Shown here piece after piece: positions 19,146 to 26,582 of a stretch of DNA of 33,218 nt (positions are counted from its first letter, which is position 1; each line of letters begins with the position of its first letter). The stretch covers positions 1 through 33,218 of the forward strand of contig JAFAMT010000353.1 of the NCBI GenBank assembly GCA_019233085.1, read 5' to 3'. The position numbers were made by a program, and so were the translations under genes. Source of the DNA: Herbaspirillum sp. (GTDB lineage: Bacteria; Pseudomonadota; Gammaproteobacteria; Burkholderiales; Burkholderiaceae_D). The notes under the pieces are model-generated. The model had not been told where the DNA came from. It worked only from the letters and a program-made list of their open reading frames with translations, and did no database searches.

Positions 19146-20360
19146 TCAGGCCGGCTGCACTTGCGCCGGACTGCGTTGGGTACGGATGAACAGGCTCACC
19201 ACCACCGAGAAGAGGGCCGCGCCGACCAGGAAGGCGAAGGCATAGTCATAGTTGGCAAAGGCGCTGACCAGGAAACCGATCACCAGCGGCGAGATGAACC
19301 CCGCCAGTTGCCCACCCAGGTTGACCATGCCCATACCGCTGCCGACCAGTTGCGCCTGCAGCATCTTGGTCGGCAAGGCGACACAGACGGCCAGCACGAA
19401 GGACTTGAAGAAATAGGCCAGGCATTGGTAGGCGATCACGCCATCGACGCTTTGCGCCGTGTACATGCAATAGACGAACAGGGCGGTGAGCAGCGAGCTG
19501 CCGATCAGCAGCACGCGTTCGCGGCCATCGAAGAAGCGCACCATCACCCAGCCGCCGATGGCGGTGGACAGGCCGGCCATGATGTAGGGCAGCGGCAGCA
19601 GCAGGCCCACCGATTTCAGGTTCAGGCCGCGCACGGTCATCAGGTAGGTCGGCATCCAGCTGTCCAGGCCCTTGTTGATGATGGACAGGCCGAACCACAC
19701 CGCCACGATCTGCCACATCAGCGGCATCTTCAGCAGCGCCTTGAAGGAGGCCTTGTTGATGGCCTTGCTGCCACCGGCGCCAGGACGCACCGGGCGCACG
19801 CAGAACCAGTACACCAGCGCGAACGCCAGGCCGGCGATGCCGATATAGTGGAACACGGTGCGCCAGCCGTAATGCACGATCAGCGGCGCGATCAGCAGCG
19901 GCGCCAGCATGCTGCCGATATAGTTGGAGGACATCAGCAGCGATGACATCTTGGGCCGCTCCTCGCGCGTGAAGGTCTCGGCCACGCCCTTGACGCTGGC
20001 CGCCGGGAAGGCGCCCTCGCCCAGGCCGAACACGAAGCGGATCACCACCAGGCTGGTGATGGACCAGGCCAGCCCGGTGATGCCGGTGAAGACCGACCAC
20101 AGCAGGATGGAGATGACGATCACCGGACGCGAGCCGAAGCGGTCGGCCAGCCAGCCGCCGGGCAATTGCAGCAACGAGTAGCCGAGGAAGAAACTGGAGA
20201 GCAGGATGCCCAGGTCGGAGGGCTTCAACTGGAATTCGCTGGCGATCTGGGTGGCCGCGAAGGTGATGGCAGCGCGATCGATGTAGGACACGCACCAGCC
20301 CAGGTACAGCAGGACCAGTACCAGGTATTTGTACTTGCCACCTCTTGCCGCAGCATCCAT
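19146..20360 (-). CDS. MFS transporter, anion:cation symporter-like
   Basis: The 404-residue protein has twelve predicted membrane helices. Near the N-terminus is the pattern YLGWCVSYIDRAAITFA, followed by WLADRFGSRPVI (the motif A loop between helices 2 and 3) and FGLGEGAFPAA, all typical of the ACS family that imports organic anions such as hexuronates, tartrate or phthalate with protons. It sits in the inner membrane. AAGGGAAA gives a good ribosome site. It is the first gene of the minus-strand run with the amidase, RidA and DauA-like genes and is divergent from a LysR gene, so it is the probable regulated uptake step. The substrate cannot be read from the sequence. Confidence 0.87.
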   Translation of the reverse strand: MDAAARGGKYKYLVLVLLYLGWCVSYIDRAAITFAATQIASEFQLKPSDLGILLSSFFLGYSLLQLPGGWLADRFGSRPVIVISILLWSVFTGITGLAWSITSLVVIRFVFGLGEGAFPAASVKGVAETFTREERPKMSSLLMSSNYIGSMLAPLLIAPLIVHYGWRTVFHYIGIAGLAFALVYWFCVRPVRPGAGGSKAINKASFKALLKMPLMWQIVAVWFGLSIINKGLDSWMPTYLMTVRGLNLKSVGLLLPLPYIMAGLSTAIGGWVMVRFFDGRERVLLIGSSLLTALFVYCMYTAQSVDGVIAYQCLAYFFKSFVLAVCVALPTKMLQAQLVGSGMGMVNLGGQLAGFISPLVIGFLVSAFANYDYAFAFLVGAALFSVVVSLFIRTQRSPAQVQPA

Positions 20361-20413
20361 GAAGCTTTCCCTTCAGGCCAGACGACGGGACGCTCCCGCC
20401 GTAACGTGGATTC

Positions 20414-20442
20414 ATCCTAAGGCCAGGCATGGTTTGCCACAA
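20414..20442 (-). promoter_or_regulatory. Candidate promoter of the MFS-amidase operon
   Basis: Read on the minus strand, TTGTGG (20442-20437), a 17-bp spacer and TAGGAT (20419-20414) make a modest sigma-70 promoter. One operator half-site (20429-20438) overlaps the -35 and spacer, as expected for a LysR-controlled promoter. The leader would be about 47 bases. Confidence 0.4.
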
Positions 20443-20484
20443 GTACAAGTTTTCGAATAACTGATTGCCGAATCGGCAAACCAT
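20429..20484. promoter_or_regulatory. Candidate LysR operator: inverted half-sites plus palindrome
   Basis: ATGGTTTGCC (20429-20438) recurs as its exact inverse GGCAAACCAT (20475-20484), 36 bp apart. Overlapping the second copy is the perfect palindrome TTGCCGAATCGGCAA (20465-20479), which satisfies the T-N11-A rule for LysR sites (T20466, A20478). This arrangement, one site over each divergent promoter, fits a LysR protein that represses its own gene and controls the transporter operon. Confidence 0.65.
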
Positions 20485-20493
20485 TCCTACAAT
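20465..20493 (+). promoter_or_regulatory. Promoter of the LysR gene, probably giving leaderless mRNA
   Basis: TTGCCG (20465-20470), exactly 17 bp, then TACAAT (20488-20493) is a good sigma-70 match. The -35 box is the left arm of the palindrome, so regulator binding would block polymerase. Six bases after the -10 box comes the ATG at 20500, so the start of transcription and translation would coincide. Confidence 0.6.
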
Positions 20494-20499
20494 GCCCTT

Positions 20500-21423
20500 A
20501 TGTCTACCATCCATACCCGCGTGCTGCAGGAGACTGCGGTGCGCTACTTCCTCGAAGTGGTGCGGCGCGGCTCCATCACGGAGGCGGCCGCCACGCTCAA
20601 TGTGGCATCCTCGGCCATCAGCCGCCAGATCGCCCGGCTCGAAGCCGAGCTGGACACGCCGCTGTTCGAGCGTGTCTCGCGCGGCATGCGCCCCAATGCG
20701 GCCGGCGAACTGCTGGCCGCGCATGCCCTGCGCATGCAGCTCGAAGCCGAGCGCATCGGCAATGAACTGGCGGCCCTGAAGGGATTGCGGCGTGGCGAGG
20801 TCAAGCTGGCCTGTACCGAGGGTTTCGCGCTGGAATTCGTGCCCAGCGCCATCGAGCATTTCTGCCGCCAGCACAAGGGCATCCGCTTTCATCTCTCGGT
20901 GGGCAATGCGGTGCACGTGGCCCAGCAGATCCGCGAAGGCGCGGTGGACCTGGGGCTGACCTTCACCATGGCACCCGACGCCGATATCAAGGTGGAGTTT
21001 GCCCAGCGCGCGCCCATCATGGCGGTGATGCATCCCGGCCATCCGCTGGCGCAGCGCAAGCAGGTGACGTTGTCTGAACTGGCGCCCTACCCGCTGGCCA
21101 TGCCGCAGAAGAACATCACCATGCGCCGCCTGATCGACGCCTGCTGCAGCCGCCGCAACGTCCTGCTGGAGCCGACCTTGTCGGCCGACTCCATCAGCGC
21201 CTTGCTGTGCTTCGTGATGTCCGGCGAAGGCATCGGCTTCTCGGCGGCCCTGCCCATCAGGAAGCTGGTGCGCGCCGGCCAGCTGGCGGCCCTGCCCATC
21301 CGTGACAAGGACATGAATACCCTGCAACTGGAGATCCAGTCCCTCAGTGGCCGCACCCTGCCCAATGCAGCCCGGGCCTTTCTCAATACCCTGATTGCCC
21401 GGGCCAGCCGCGACCACTATTAG
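20500..21423 (+). CDS. LysR-family regulator of the amidase/transporter operon
   Basis: The 307-residue regulator has an N-terminal winged helix (about 10-70: FLEVVRRGSITEAAATLNVASSAISRQIARLEAELDTPLFER) and a co-inducer-binding domain of about 210 residues beginning at RRGEVKLACTEGF. It is transcribed away from the MFS-amidase-RidA-dehydrogenase run, the classic LysR layout, so it most likely senses a compound handled by that run. No Shine-Dalgarno sequence lies before the ATG, and the promoter position suggests a leaderless transcript. It converges on the porin gene with an 18-bp gap. Confidence 0.88.
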   Translation: MSTIHTRVLQETAVRYFLEVVRRGSITEAAATLNVASSAISRQIARLEAELDTPLFERVSRGMRPNAAGELLAAHALRMQLEAERIGNELAALKGLRRGEVKLACTEGFALEFVPSAIEHFCRQHKGIRFHLSVGNAVHVAQQIREGAVDLGLTFTMAPDADIKVEFAQRAPIMAVMHPGHPLAQRKQVTLSELAPYPLAMPQKNITMRRLIDACCSRRNVLLEPTLSADSISALLCFVMSGEGIGFSAALPIRKLVRAGQLAALPIRDKDMNTLQLEIQSLSGRTLPNAARAFLNTLIARASRDHY

Positions 21424-21441
21424 CCCGCTGGTTCAGAACGC

Positions 21442-22563
21442 TCAGAAGGTGTGACGGATGCCCAGCTGCACGCCGGTCTCGCTGGCGCCTGCATCCGGCA
21501 CCAGGGCCTGGCCGGCGGTATAGCTGGCGCCGGTCATCTTGTAGGCCGCCGTATTCTGGTTGATCAGGCGCGAGGCTACCGCATACAGGCGGGTGCGCCT
21601 GGACAGGTCATAGTTCAGGATCAGGCTGAACTGGCGCGCATTGTTGTCGTAGCTGGAACTGTCCTTGACATAGCCGCCCCCGGCGCCGATGGTGGTCTGT
21701 GCGTTGAGGCGGTAGTCGGCCGACAGGCTATAGGTGTTGTGGTAATTGCCCGGCGTATTGCCGACCACGTTGCCGCTGGGGTCGTACTTGCCGGCCGGAT
21801 TGGCGAAGACATTGCCGGTGGTGGCCGAGATCACTTCGTTGGTACGGAAGAAGGCCAGGTAGACCTTGCCGTTGCCGTAGTCGTAGTTACCCCCCAGCAT
21901 GAACTGCTTGACGCTGTTGGTATTGGTGCCATTGTTGGCGTTCAGGTAGGCACTGCCCACGTAGAGCGGGCCCTGCTGGGTCTGCGCACCGATCTGGTAG
22001 ACCGCATTGGACGCTGTGCTGCCGGCGCGTTCACCCACCGAGTAGTGCAACTCCAGATTGGAGTTGGCAAATTTCGGCGAGACGTAGCTGATGTCGTTAT
22101 CCACCCGCGCCAGCCAGTTGGCGAAGTTGTTATAAGCCGAGCCATAGGTGGCCGCACCGAAGGCATCCATGTTGCCCGAGTAGAGGAACATGACACTGTT
22201 CTGCCGTCCCACGCGCACCTCACCGAAGCCGCCGCCCAGGCCCACCCAGGACTGGCGGTCGAAGAGGCGATAGCTGTTCTGCAGCGCGCCGGTGCTGGAA
22301 TCGAAACCGGTTTCCAAGTTGAAGCTGGCGCGATAGCCGCCGCCCAGGTCTTCGCTTCCCTTGAAGCCGAGGCGGCTGGTCATCTCGCCATTGTTGCCCA
22401 TGGCCCAGAGCGAGGTGTCCTTGCCGCCCACGGTGCTCTTCTGGTAGGCGGTATAGACATCCATCACGCCATAGATGGTCACCGAACTCTGGGCCAGGAC
22501 AACGGGGCTGGCAGCCAGCAGCAAGGCTGCCGGCAGCAATCGGGTGGGGTTCTTGAACTGCAT
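21442..22563 (-). CDS. Gram-negative outer-membrane porin (Porin_4 type)
   Basis: The 373-residue trimeric general-diffusion porin is of the betaproteobacterial OmpC-like family. The signal peptide ends near residue 24 (VVLA-QSS), the first strand begins SVTIYGVMDVY, and the chain ends in the barrel-assembly signature GIRHTF with a terminal Phe. Characteristic blocks are SRLGFKGSEDLGGG, FDRQSWVGLGG and GEVRVGRQ. A strong AGGAGGAG precedes the ATG at 22563; the frame stays open upstream, but the added sequence has no porin features. It probably admits small hydrophilic solutes. It lies between two catabolic clusters but belongs clearly to neither. Confidence 0.92.
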   Translation of the reverse strand: MQFKNPTRLLPAALLLAASPVVLAQSSVTIYGVMDVYTAYQKSTVGGKDTSLWAMGNNGEMTSRLGFKGSEDLGGGYRASFNLETGFDSSTGALQNSYRLFDRQSWVGLGGGFGEVRVGRQNSVMFLYSGNMDAFGAATYGSAYNNFANWLARVDNDISYVSPKFANSNLELHYSVGERAGSTASNAVYQIGAQTQQGPLYVGSAYLNANNGTNTNSVKQFMLGGNYDYGNGKVYLAFFRTNEVISATTGNVFANPAGKYDPSGNVVGNTPGNYHNTYSLSADYRLNAQTTIGAGGGYVKDSSSYDNNARQFSLILNYDLSRRTRLYAVASRLINQNTAAYKMTGASYTAGQALVPDAGASETGVQLGIRHTF

Positions 22564-22647
22564 GGGGATTCTCCTCCTGTGGGTAAATCGGTGTTGTTGG
22601 TGTTGTGGATGTGGCCGGCGCCATCCGACCGGGCGCGCAGGCTCCCG

Positions 22648-22669
22648 CCGCCCGCGCAAGCACGGGCGG
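22648..22669. other. GC-rich hairpin downstream of the small membrane-protein gene
   Basis: CCGCCCG and CGGGCGG form a 7-bp stem with an eight-base loop. It lies between the stop of the membrane-protein gene (22701) and the porin start (22563), both minus strand. No T-run follows, so termination would be weak at best; it may stabilise the upstream transcript end. Confidence 0.35.
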
Positions 22670-22700
22670 AAGGACTGGTGATGCTGGGGACTGGTAAGAC

Positions 22701-23228
22701 TCAGGCCTGTCGTTCGAAATGCTTCTTGACGATCAGCGCCAGCGGCACGGTAAAGAACAGGTGCGACATGAAGCCGCCGATGATCACGACCGGATCGTAG
22801 TAGTTGGGATGGTTGTCGGAGGCGATCATGATGGCCACGTGCATCAGGATCCACGCCACCACCGCATAGAACAGGGCCACAAAGGTCGCCTCGTAGCCGC
22901 GACGACGGAAATACGGCCAGATCGCCGCGAACAGGATGCCCCACACCAGCGTGAAGAAGAAGTGGATGCCCGTGCCCACGAAGTAGGCCAGCAGCCCCAG
23001 CGACTCCTGTACCTCGCGGCCGAATACCAGGCCGGTGGCGTTGCGCGGGATGCCGGCCAGCGGCATCAGGTGTTGTGCGCCGACCCAGACCAGCGCTTCG
23101 TAGATCCAGATGATGACGCCGCCGGTGAGGCCGCCGATGATGCCGGCCTTGAGCAGCGCAGCACGGTCCTTCCAGCCGGACGAGGGGGTGGCCGTGGTGA
23201 GGGTGGCCGGGTGGGATGCGGTTTGCAT
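22701..23228 (-). CDS. Small multi-pass membrane protein, perhaps YagU/DUF1440-like
   Basis: The 175-residue protein has about four transmembrane helices: AGIIGGLTGGVIIWIYEALVW, LLAYFVGTGIHFFFTLVWGIL, ATFVALFYAVVAWILMHVAIM and VVIIGGFMSHLFFTVPLALIV. A His-containing GxxIH motif in helix 2 and a MHVAI motif in helix 3 recall the layout of E. coli YagU (DUF1440), but the likeness is weak and from memory. The function is unknown. AGGAGAAGGA precedes the ATG at 23228; the ORF extends further upstream into the repeat, which is not believable coding sequence. It precedes the porin gene by 137 bp on the same strand. Confidence 0.65.
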   Translation of the reverse strand: MQTASHPATLTTATPSSGWKDRAALLKAGIIGGLTGGVIIWIYEALVWVGAQHLMPLAGIPRNATGLVFGREVQESLGLLAYFVGTGIHFFFTLVWGILFAAIWPYFRRRGYEATFVALFYAVVAWILMHVAIMIASDNHPNYYDPVVIIGGFMSHLFFTVPLALIVKKHFERQA

Positions 23229-23318
23229 GGTGTCTTCCTTCTCCTTGGATTGGCGAGTGGGCTGGCTGGTGTGCCGGCCCGGTGTTTTCAAGAAGGCTGC
23301 TGCGACTTCCGACGACGG

Positions 23319-23436
23319 CCGTTCGCACTGAGCAGGCCCGCCAGGGCCGTATCGAAGACGCGCAGATGCCTTGCCCTGCGACACAAGCCGCAGAGCGCCT
23401 TCGATACGCGGCCATGCCGCTACTCAGGGCGAACGA
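23319..23436. repeat. Interspersed palindromic repeat, copy C
   Basis: The left half (23319-23361) starts CCGTTCGCACTGAG and contains AGGCCCGCCAGGGCCGTATC. The right half (23395-23436) starts GCGCCTTCGATACGCGGC and ends CTACTCAGGGCGAACGA, the inverted form of the left half. The centre differs from the other copies, so the two ends are conserved and the middle is free to vary. Confidence 0.75.
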
Positions 23437-23551
23437 TAGTCGACTGGAAAACCTGTCTCGCAACAGACTCCCTGGCTTGCTCAGCTCTTGTTCTTGATAG
23501 CGTTGACTGCCCGATATGACTGTCTGATGGGAATCGTTTTTTTGTTGTTCC

Positions 23552-23562
23552 GGTCTCCTCCT
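23552..23562 (-). other. Orphan Shine-Dalgarno-like sequence
   Basis: On the minus strand AGGAGGAGACC is followed by an A-rich spacer typical of translated leaders in this group, but no ATG, GTG or TTG opens a frame at a useful distance. It lies 8 bp past the galC stop. It could be the remnant of a deleted next gene in the operon. Confidence 0.3.
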
Positions 23563-23570
23563 ATGGTCTC

Positions 23571-24269
23571 TTAGTCGATATACCTGAGCCCGGCCGCCTC
23601 AAGCGGTCCGCGCATCTTGTACATGTCCAGTCCCAGCACGCCGGCGGCGAGCTGGGCGCGCTTCTGCCCTTCCAGGTCTTCGCGCTGCTGTGCCACCTGC
23701 GCCACGCGCGCGGCGTCCGCGGCCGGCACCGCCACCACGCCATCGTCATCGGCCACGATCACGTCACCCGGGTTGACCAGCGCCCCGGCGCAGATCACCG
23801 GGATGTTGACCGAGCCCAGTGTGGCCTTGATGGTGCCCTTGGCGCTGATGGCCCGGCTCCAGACCGGGAAGCCCATTTCCTTCAAGACCTTCACGTCACG
23901 CACGCCGGCATCGATGATCAAGCCCTTCGCCCCGCGCGCCATGAAGCTGGTCGCCAGCAGGTCACCGAAATAGCCATCGGTACATTCGGCGGTGACTGCT
24001 GCCACGACGATGTCGCCCGGCTGGATCTGTTCGGCCACCACATGCATCATCCAGTTGTCACCCGGGTGCAGCAGCACCGTCACGGCCGTACCCGACACCG
24101 AGGCGCCCGCATAGATGGGACGCATATAGGGCTTGAGCAGCCCGGTACGTCCCTGTGCCTCATGCACGGTAGCCACGCCATGGCGACCCAGTTGTTCTGC
24201 CGCGCCTGCATCGGCGCGCGCGATTTGGCGCTTGACCACGCCCAGTTGATTCATCAGCGGTGTGCTCAT
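23571..24269 (-). CDS. galC: 4-carboxy-4-hydroxy-2-oxoadipate aldolase
   Basis: The 232-residue RraA-fold class II aldolase (GalC/LigK/ProA family) cleaves 4-carboxy-4-hydroxy-2-oxoadipate to pyruvate and oxaloacetate and usually also decarboxylates oxaloacetate. [25 protein letters not shown] contains the metal and substrate residues D103, R124 and D125. The family length is about 230 residues. AGGA lies eight bases before the ATG at 24269. A GTG at 24275 overlaps the ligJ stop as GTGA and is an alternative start. It is the last gene of a tight operon after galD and ligJ. Confidence 0.93.
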   Translation of the reverse strand: MSTPLMNQLGVVKRQIARADAGAAEQLGRHGVATVHEAQGRTGLLKPYMRPIYAGASVSGTAVTVLLHPGDNWMMHVVAEQIQPGDIVVAAVTAECTDGYFGDLLATSFMARGAKGLIIDAGVRDVKVLKEMGFPVWSRAISAKGTIKATLGSVNIPVICAGALVNPGDVIVADDDGVVAVPAADAARVAQVAQQREDLEGQKRAQLAAGVLGLDMYKMRGPLEAAGLRYID

Positions 24270-24271
24270 GC

Positions 24272-25309
24272 TCACAGTCCTTTTCGTGTCAGGGCGGCAT
24301 CCAGGCGCGGGAAGACGCGGCGGGCATTGCCTTCATAGATCTGGTGGCGCTCCGCGGCGCTCAGCCTGGCGGCCTCGATGTAGCGCTTGGTGTCGTCGTA
24401 GTAGTGGCCGGTCTCGGGGTCGATGCCACGCACTGCGCCGATCATCTCGGAGGCGAACAGCACGTTCTCCACCGGAATCACCCGGGTCAGCAGGTCGATG
24501 CCGGGCTGGTGGTAGACACAGGTGTCGAAGAAGATGTTGTTCAAGAGATGATCCTTGAGCAGCGGCTTTTTCATCTCCTGCGCCAGCCCCCGGAAACGGC
24601 CCCAGTGATACGGCACCGCGCCGCCGCCATGCGGGATCAGGAACTTCAACGTCGGGAAATCCCTGAACAGGTCCGAGTTCAGGCACTGCATGAAGGCCGT
24701 CGTATCGGCATTGAGGTAGTGCGACCCGGTGGTGTGGAAGCAGGCATTGCAGCTGGTGCTCACATGGATCATGGCCGGCACCTCCAGCTCCACCATCTTT
24801 TCGTAGAGCGGATACCAGCTGCGGTCCGACAGCGGCGGCGAGCTCCAGTGACCGCCCGAGGGATCGGGATTGAGGTTGATACCGACGAAGCCATATTGCT
24901 TCACGCACTTTTCCATCTCCGCAATGGAAGTGCGGATATCGGCGCCCGGCGACTGCGGCAGCATGGCCGCGCCGATGAAGTGATCGGGGAACAGCTGCGA
25001 GACCCGATGGCACAGCTCGTTGCAGATCGCCGCCCAGGTCTGGCTGGTATTGAGGTCACCGATGTGATGCGCCATGAAGGAGGCACGCGGAGAGAAGATG
25101 GTGAGATCCGCACCGCGCTCCTTCATCAGGCGCAGCTGGTTGGTCTCGATGGAGTCGCGCAGTTCGTCGTCGCTGATCTTCAGCTCCGCTACCTTGGGGC
25201 CGAGCTCGGGCGTATTCAGGTTGGCGATCTGCCGGTTGCGCCATTCTTCCAGCGCCTTCGGGGCGGTGGTGTAGTGGCCGTGGCAATCGATGATGAGGCT
25301 GTCTCGCAT
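24272..25309 (-). CDS. ligJ: 4-oxalomesaconate hydratase, LigJ type
   Basis: The 345-residue zinc enzyme of the amidohydrolase superfamily adds water to 4-oxalomesaconate to form 4-carboxy-4-hydroxy-2-oxoadipate. H10 and H12 in DCHGHY, H182 in MIHVS and E288 in ASEMIG match the metal ligands of Sphingobium LigJ with a constant offset of four, and H227 in IPHGGG matches its catalytic acid. The hydratase of the Pseudomonas putida gallate pathway, GalB, belongs to a different fold family, so this cluster uses the lignin-pathway enzyme type. The start ATG lies 6 bp after the galD stop with only a weak ribosome site, so translation is probably coupled to galD. Confidence 0.9.
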   Translation of the reverse strand: MRDSLIIDCHGHYTTAPKALEEWRNRQIANLNTPELGPKVAELKISDDELRDSIETNQLRLMKERGADLTIFSPRASFMAHHIGDLNTSQTWAAICNELCHRVSQLFPDHFIGAAMLPQSPGADIRTSIAEMEKCVKQYGFVGINLNPDPSGGHWSSPPLSDRSWYPLYEKMVELEVPAMIHVSTSCNACFHTTGSHYLNADTTAFMQCLNSDLFRDFPTLKFLIPHGGGAVPYHWGRFRGLAQEMKKPLLKDHLLNNIFFDTCVYHQPGIDLLTRVIPVENVLFASEMIGAVRGIDPETGHYYDDTKRYIEAARLSAAERHQIYEGNARRVFPRLDAALTRKGL

Positions 25310-25315
25310 GGGGAC

Positions 25316-26452
25316 TCAGTCCGTTTCGTTGAAGAGGTGGGCGGGGACCAGGACTTCCCCGCGCATGATGGGGCGCGCCGTGCGCAGCAGCGCAGCGCGC
25401 CGGATCTGTTGCGGGTCGCGCGGATCGAGCTCCAGCACCACACTGAATTCGCCGCTGGGATGCTCGACCGAGACGGTGCGCTGCAGGCCGCCACCGGTAC
25501 GGGCCAGCCCCTGCGCCGCCGATCCCTCCAGCACGCAGGCGGTAGCCACCGTGACGGCGGCCAGCACGCCGATGGCGTCGTGGCAGACATGCGGGATGAA
25601 GCAGCGGGTGGCGATGCTGCCGCCCTCCCGGGGGGCCGAGAGCAGGCACATCTTGGGGTAGTTCCTGGTTGTCACATCACCCAGGCCCATGAGCGGGCCG
25701 CACGCCAGGCGCAGTGCCTCCAGCTTGTCCTTCAACACGCGGTCGGCGTTGAGGACGGCCACGCTCTCGTCGCCGCGCATGCCGAGGTCGGCCGCGCGCA
25801 CCAGCACCATGGGCATGCCGTTGTCGATCAGGGTGGCGGCAATCTCATGGACGGTGCCGTCGGCGCTGCTCAAGCGCACGCGGTCCAGCACGCGTCCGCT
25901 GGGCAAGAGGGCCGGGCAGACCGAGCCGGCCGTATCGAGGAAGCTGATGCTGACCGGCGCGGCGCTACCCGGCACGCCATCGATGCGGGTGTCGCCGCTG
26001 TAGCGCAAGCGCCCGCCCGGGGTCTGCACCGTGATATCGCATTGCATGCCGGTGTTGAGCGTGAGCACCCGGGCGGTAGTGGTCTGCTCACCCGCCGTCA
26101 CCAGCCCGCGCTCGATGGCGAAGGGCAGCACCGCGGCCAGCATGTTGCCGCAATTGGGCGTGGTATCGACCCGGTCGGAATCGGGCTGCAGTTGCGCGAA
26201 GAGGAAATCCAGGTCCACCCCCGGCAAGCTGCTGCGGCTGACGATGCCGGCCTTGCTGGTCAGCGGATGGGCGCCACCCAGGCCATCGATCTGGCGCCGG
26301 TCGGGCGAGCCCAGGGCCGCCAGCAGCACGCGGTCGCGCGCGGCCACGTCGGCCGGCAGGTCGCTGGCCACGAAGAAGGGGCCACGCGAGGTGCCGCCCC
26401 GCATCAGGGTGCAGGCAAGGGGCAGGAAATCCGGGCTGTCGGTAGTAGGCAC
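25316..26452 (-). CDS. galD: 4-oxalomesaconate tautomerase, GalD/LigU (PrpF) family
   Basis: The 378-residue protein has the PrpF/diaminopimelate epimerase-like fold with two similar halves. It converts the 4-oxalomesaconate isomer made by ring opening into the form used by the hydratase. Family blocks are LMRGGTSRGPFF, GSPDRRQIDGLGGAHPLTSK and DTTPNCGNMLAAVLPFAIERGLV. The last resembles LigU as much as GalD, so whether the reaction is a keto-enol tautomerisation or an allylic isomerisation is open. It begins with GTG, preceded by AAAGG about eight bases upstream. It is the first gene of the minus-strand operon, divergent from the LysR regulator. Confidence 0.88.
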   Translation of the reverse strand: MPTTDSPDFLPLACTLMRGGTSRGPFFVASDLPADVAARDRVLLAALGSPDRRQIDGLGGAHPLTSKAGIVSRSSLPGVDLDFLFAQLQPDSDRVDTTPNCGNMLAAVLPFAIERGLVTAGEQTTTARVLTLNTGMQCDITVQTPGGRLRYSGDTRIDGVPGSAAPVSISFLDTAGSVCPALLPSGRVLDRVRLSSADGTVHEIAATLIDNGMPMVLVRAADLGMRGDESVAVLNADRVLKDKLEALRLACGPLMGLGDVTTRNYPKMCLLSAPREGGSIATRCFIPHVCHDAIGVLAAVTVATACVLEGSAAQGLARTGGGLQRTVSVEHPSGEFSVVLELDPRDPQQIRRAALLRTARPIMRGEVLVPAHLFNETD

Positions 26453-26509
26453 GCTCTTGACCTTTGGAAATGATGGCGCCGAGTATGCGTGAGCGATGAC
26501 CGGCCTTGG

Positions 26510-26538
26510 TTGCGTTCTAGGCCTTCCTCTGTTCTAAT
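26510..26538 (+). promoter_or_regulatory. Candidate promoter of the dual-HTH LysR gene
   Basis: TTGCGT (26510-26515), 17 bp and TCTAAT (26533-26538) form a sound sigma-70 promoter with a leader of about 38 bases. Putative operator repeats overlap the -10 region. Confidence 0.45.
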
Positions 26539-26560
26539 TTTCTAATCGGGTTCAGAAACC
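26514..26560. promoter_or_regulatory. Repeated half-sites in the gallate divergent promoter region
   Basis: GTTCTA occurs at 26514 and 26531, TTCTAAT is directly repeated at 26532-26538 and 26540-26546, and GGTTCAGAAACC (26549-26560) is a short inverted repeat. The cluster lies between galD and its LysR regulator. More than two half-sites would suit a regulator with two DNA-binding modules per chain, but this is inference. Confidence 0.4.
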
Positions 26561-26582
26561 GGCAGTCCGCCGGACCACCATC

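Larger units (their letters stand above)
23229..23570. other. Intergenic region with repeat copy C
   Basis: The 342-bp gap lies between the galC stop and the membrane-protein start, both minus strand. It contains repeat copy C (23319-23436) and, near 23552-23562, an isolated strong Shine-Dalgarno-like sequence on the minus strand with no ORF after it. I see no standard intrinsic terminator for the galD-ligJ-galC operon; the repeat hairpin may take that role. Confidence 0.6.

Noticed and set aside
17584-19245. A 553-codon plus-strand frame opposite the amidase
   Set aside because: The amidase has a full catalytic triad with family spacing; the opposite frame has no recognisable feature.
19246-21417. 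A 723-codon minus-strand frame across the lysR gene and most of the MFS gene
   Set aside because: It crosses two well-supported genes in the wrong frame and spans the divergent promoter region.
24260-26473. A 737-codon plus-strand frame opposite galD-ligJ-galC
   Set aside because: The three minus-strand genes have intact catalytic motifs; this frame shows only His/Arg/Gly-rich shadow sequence.
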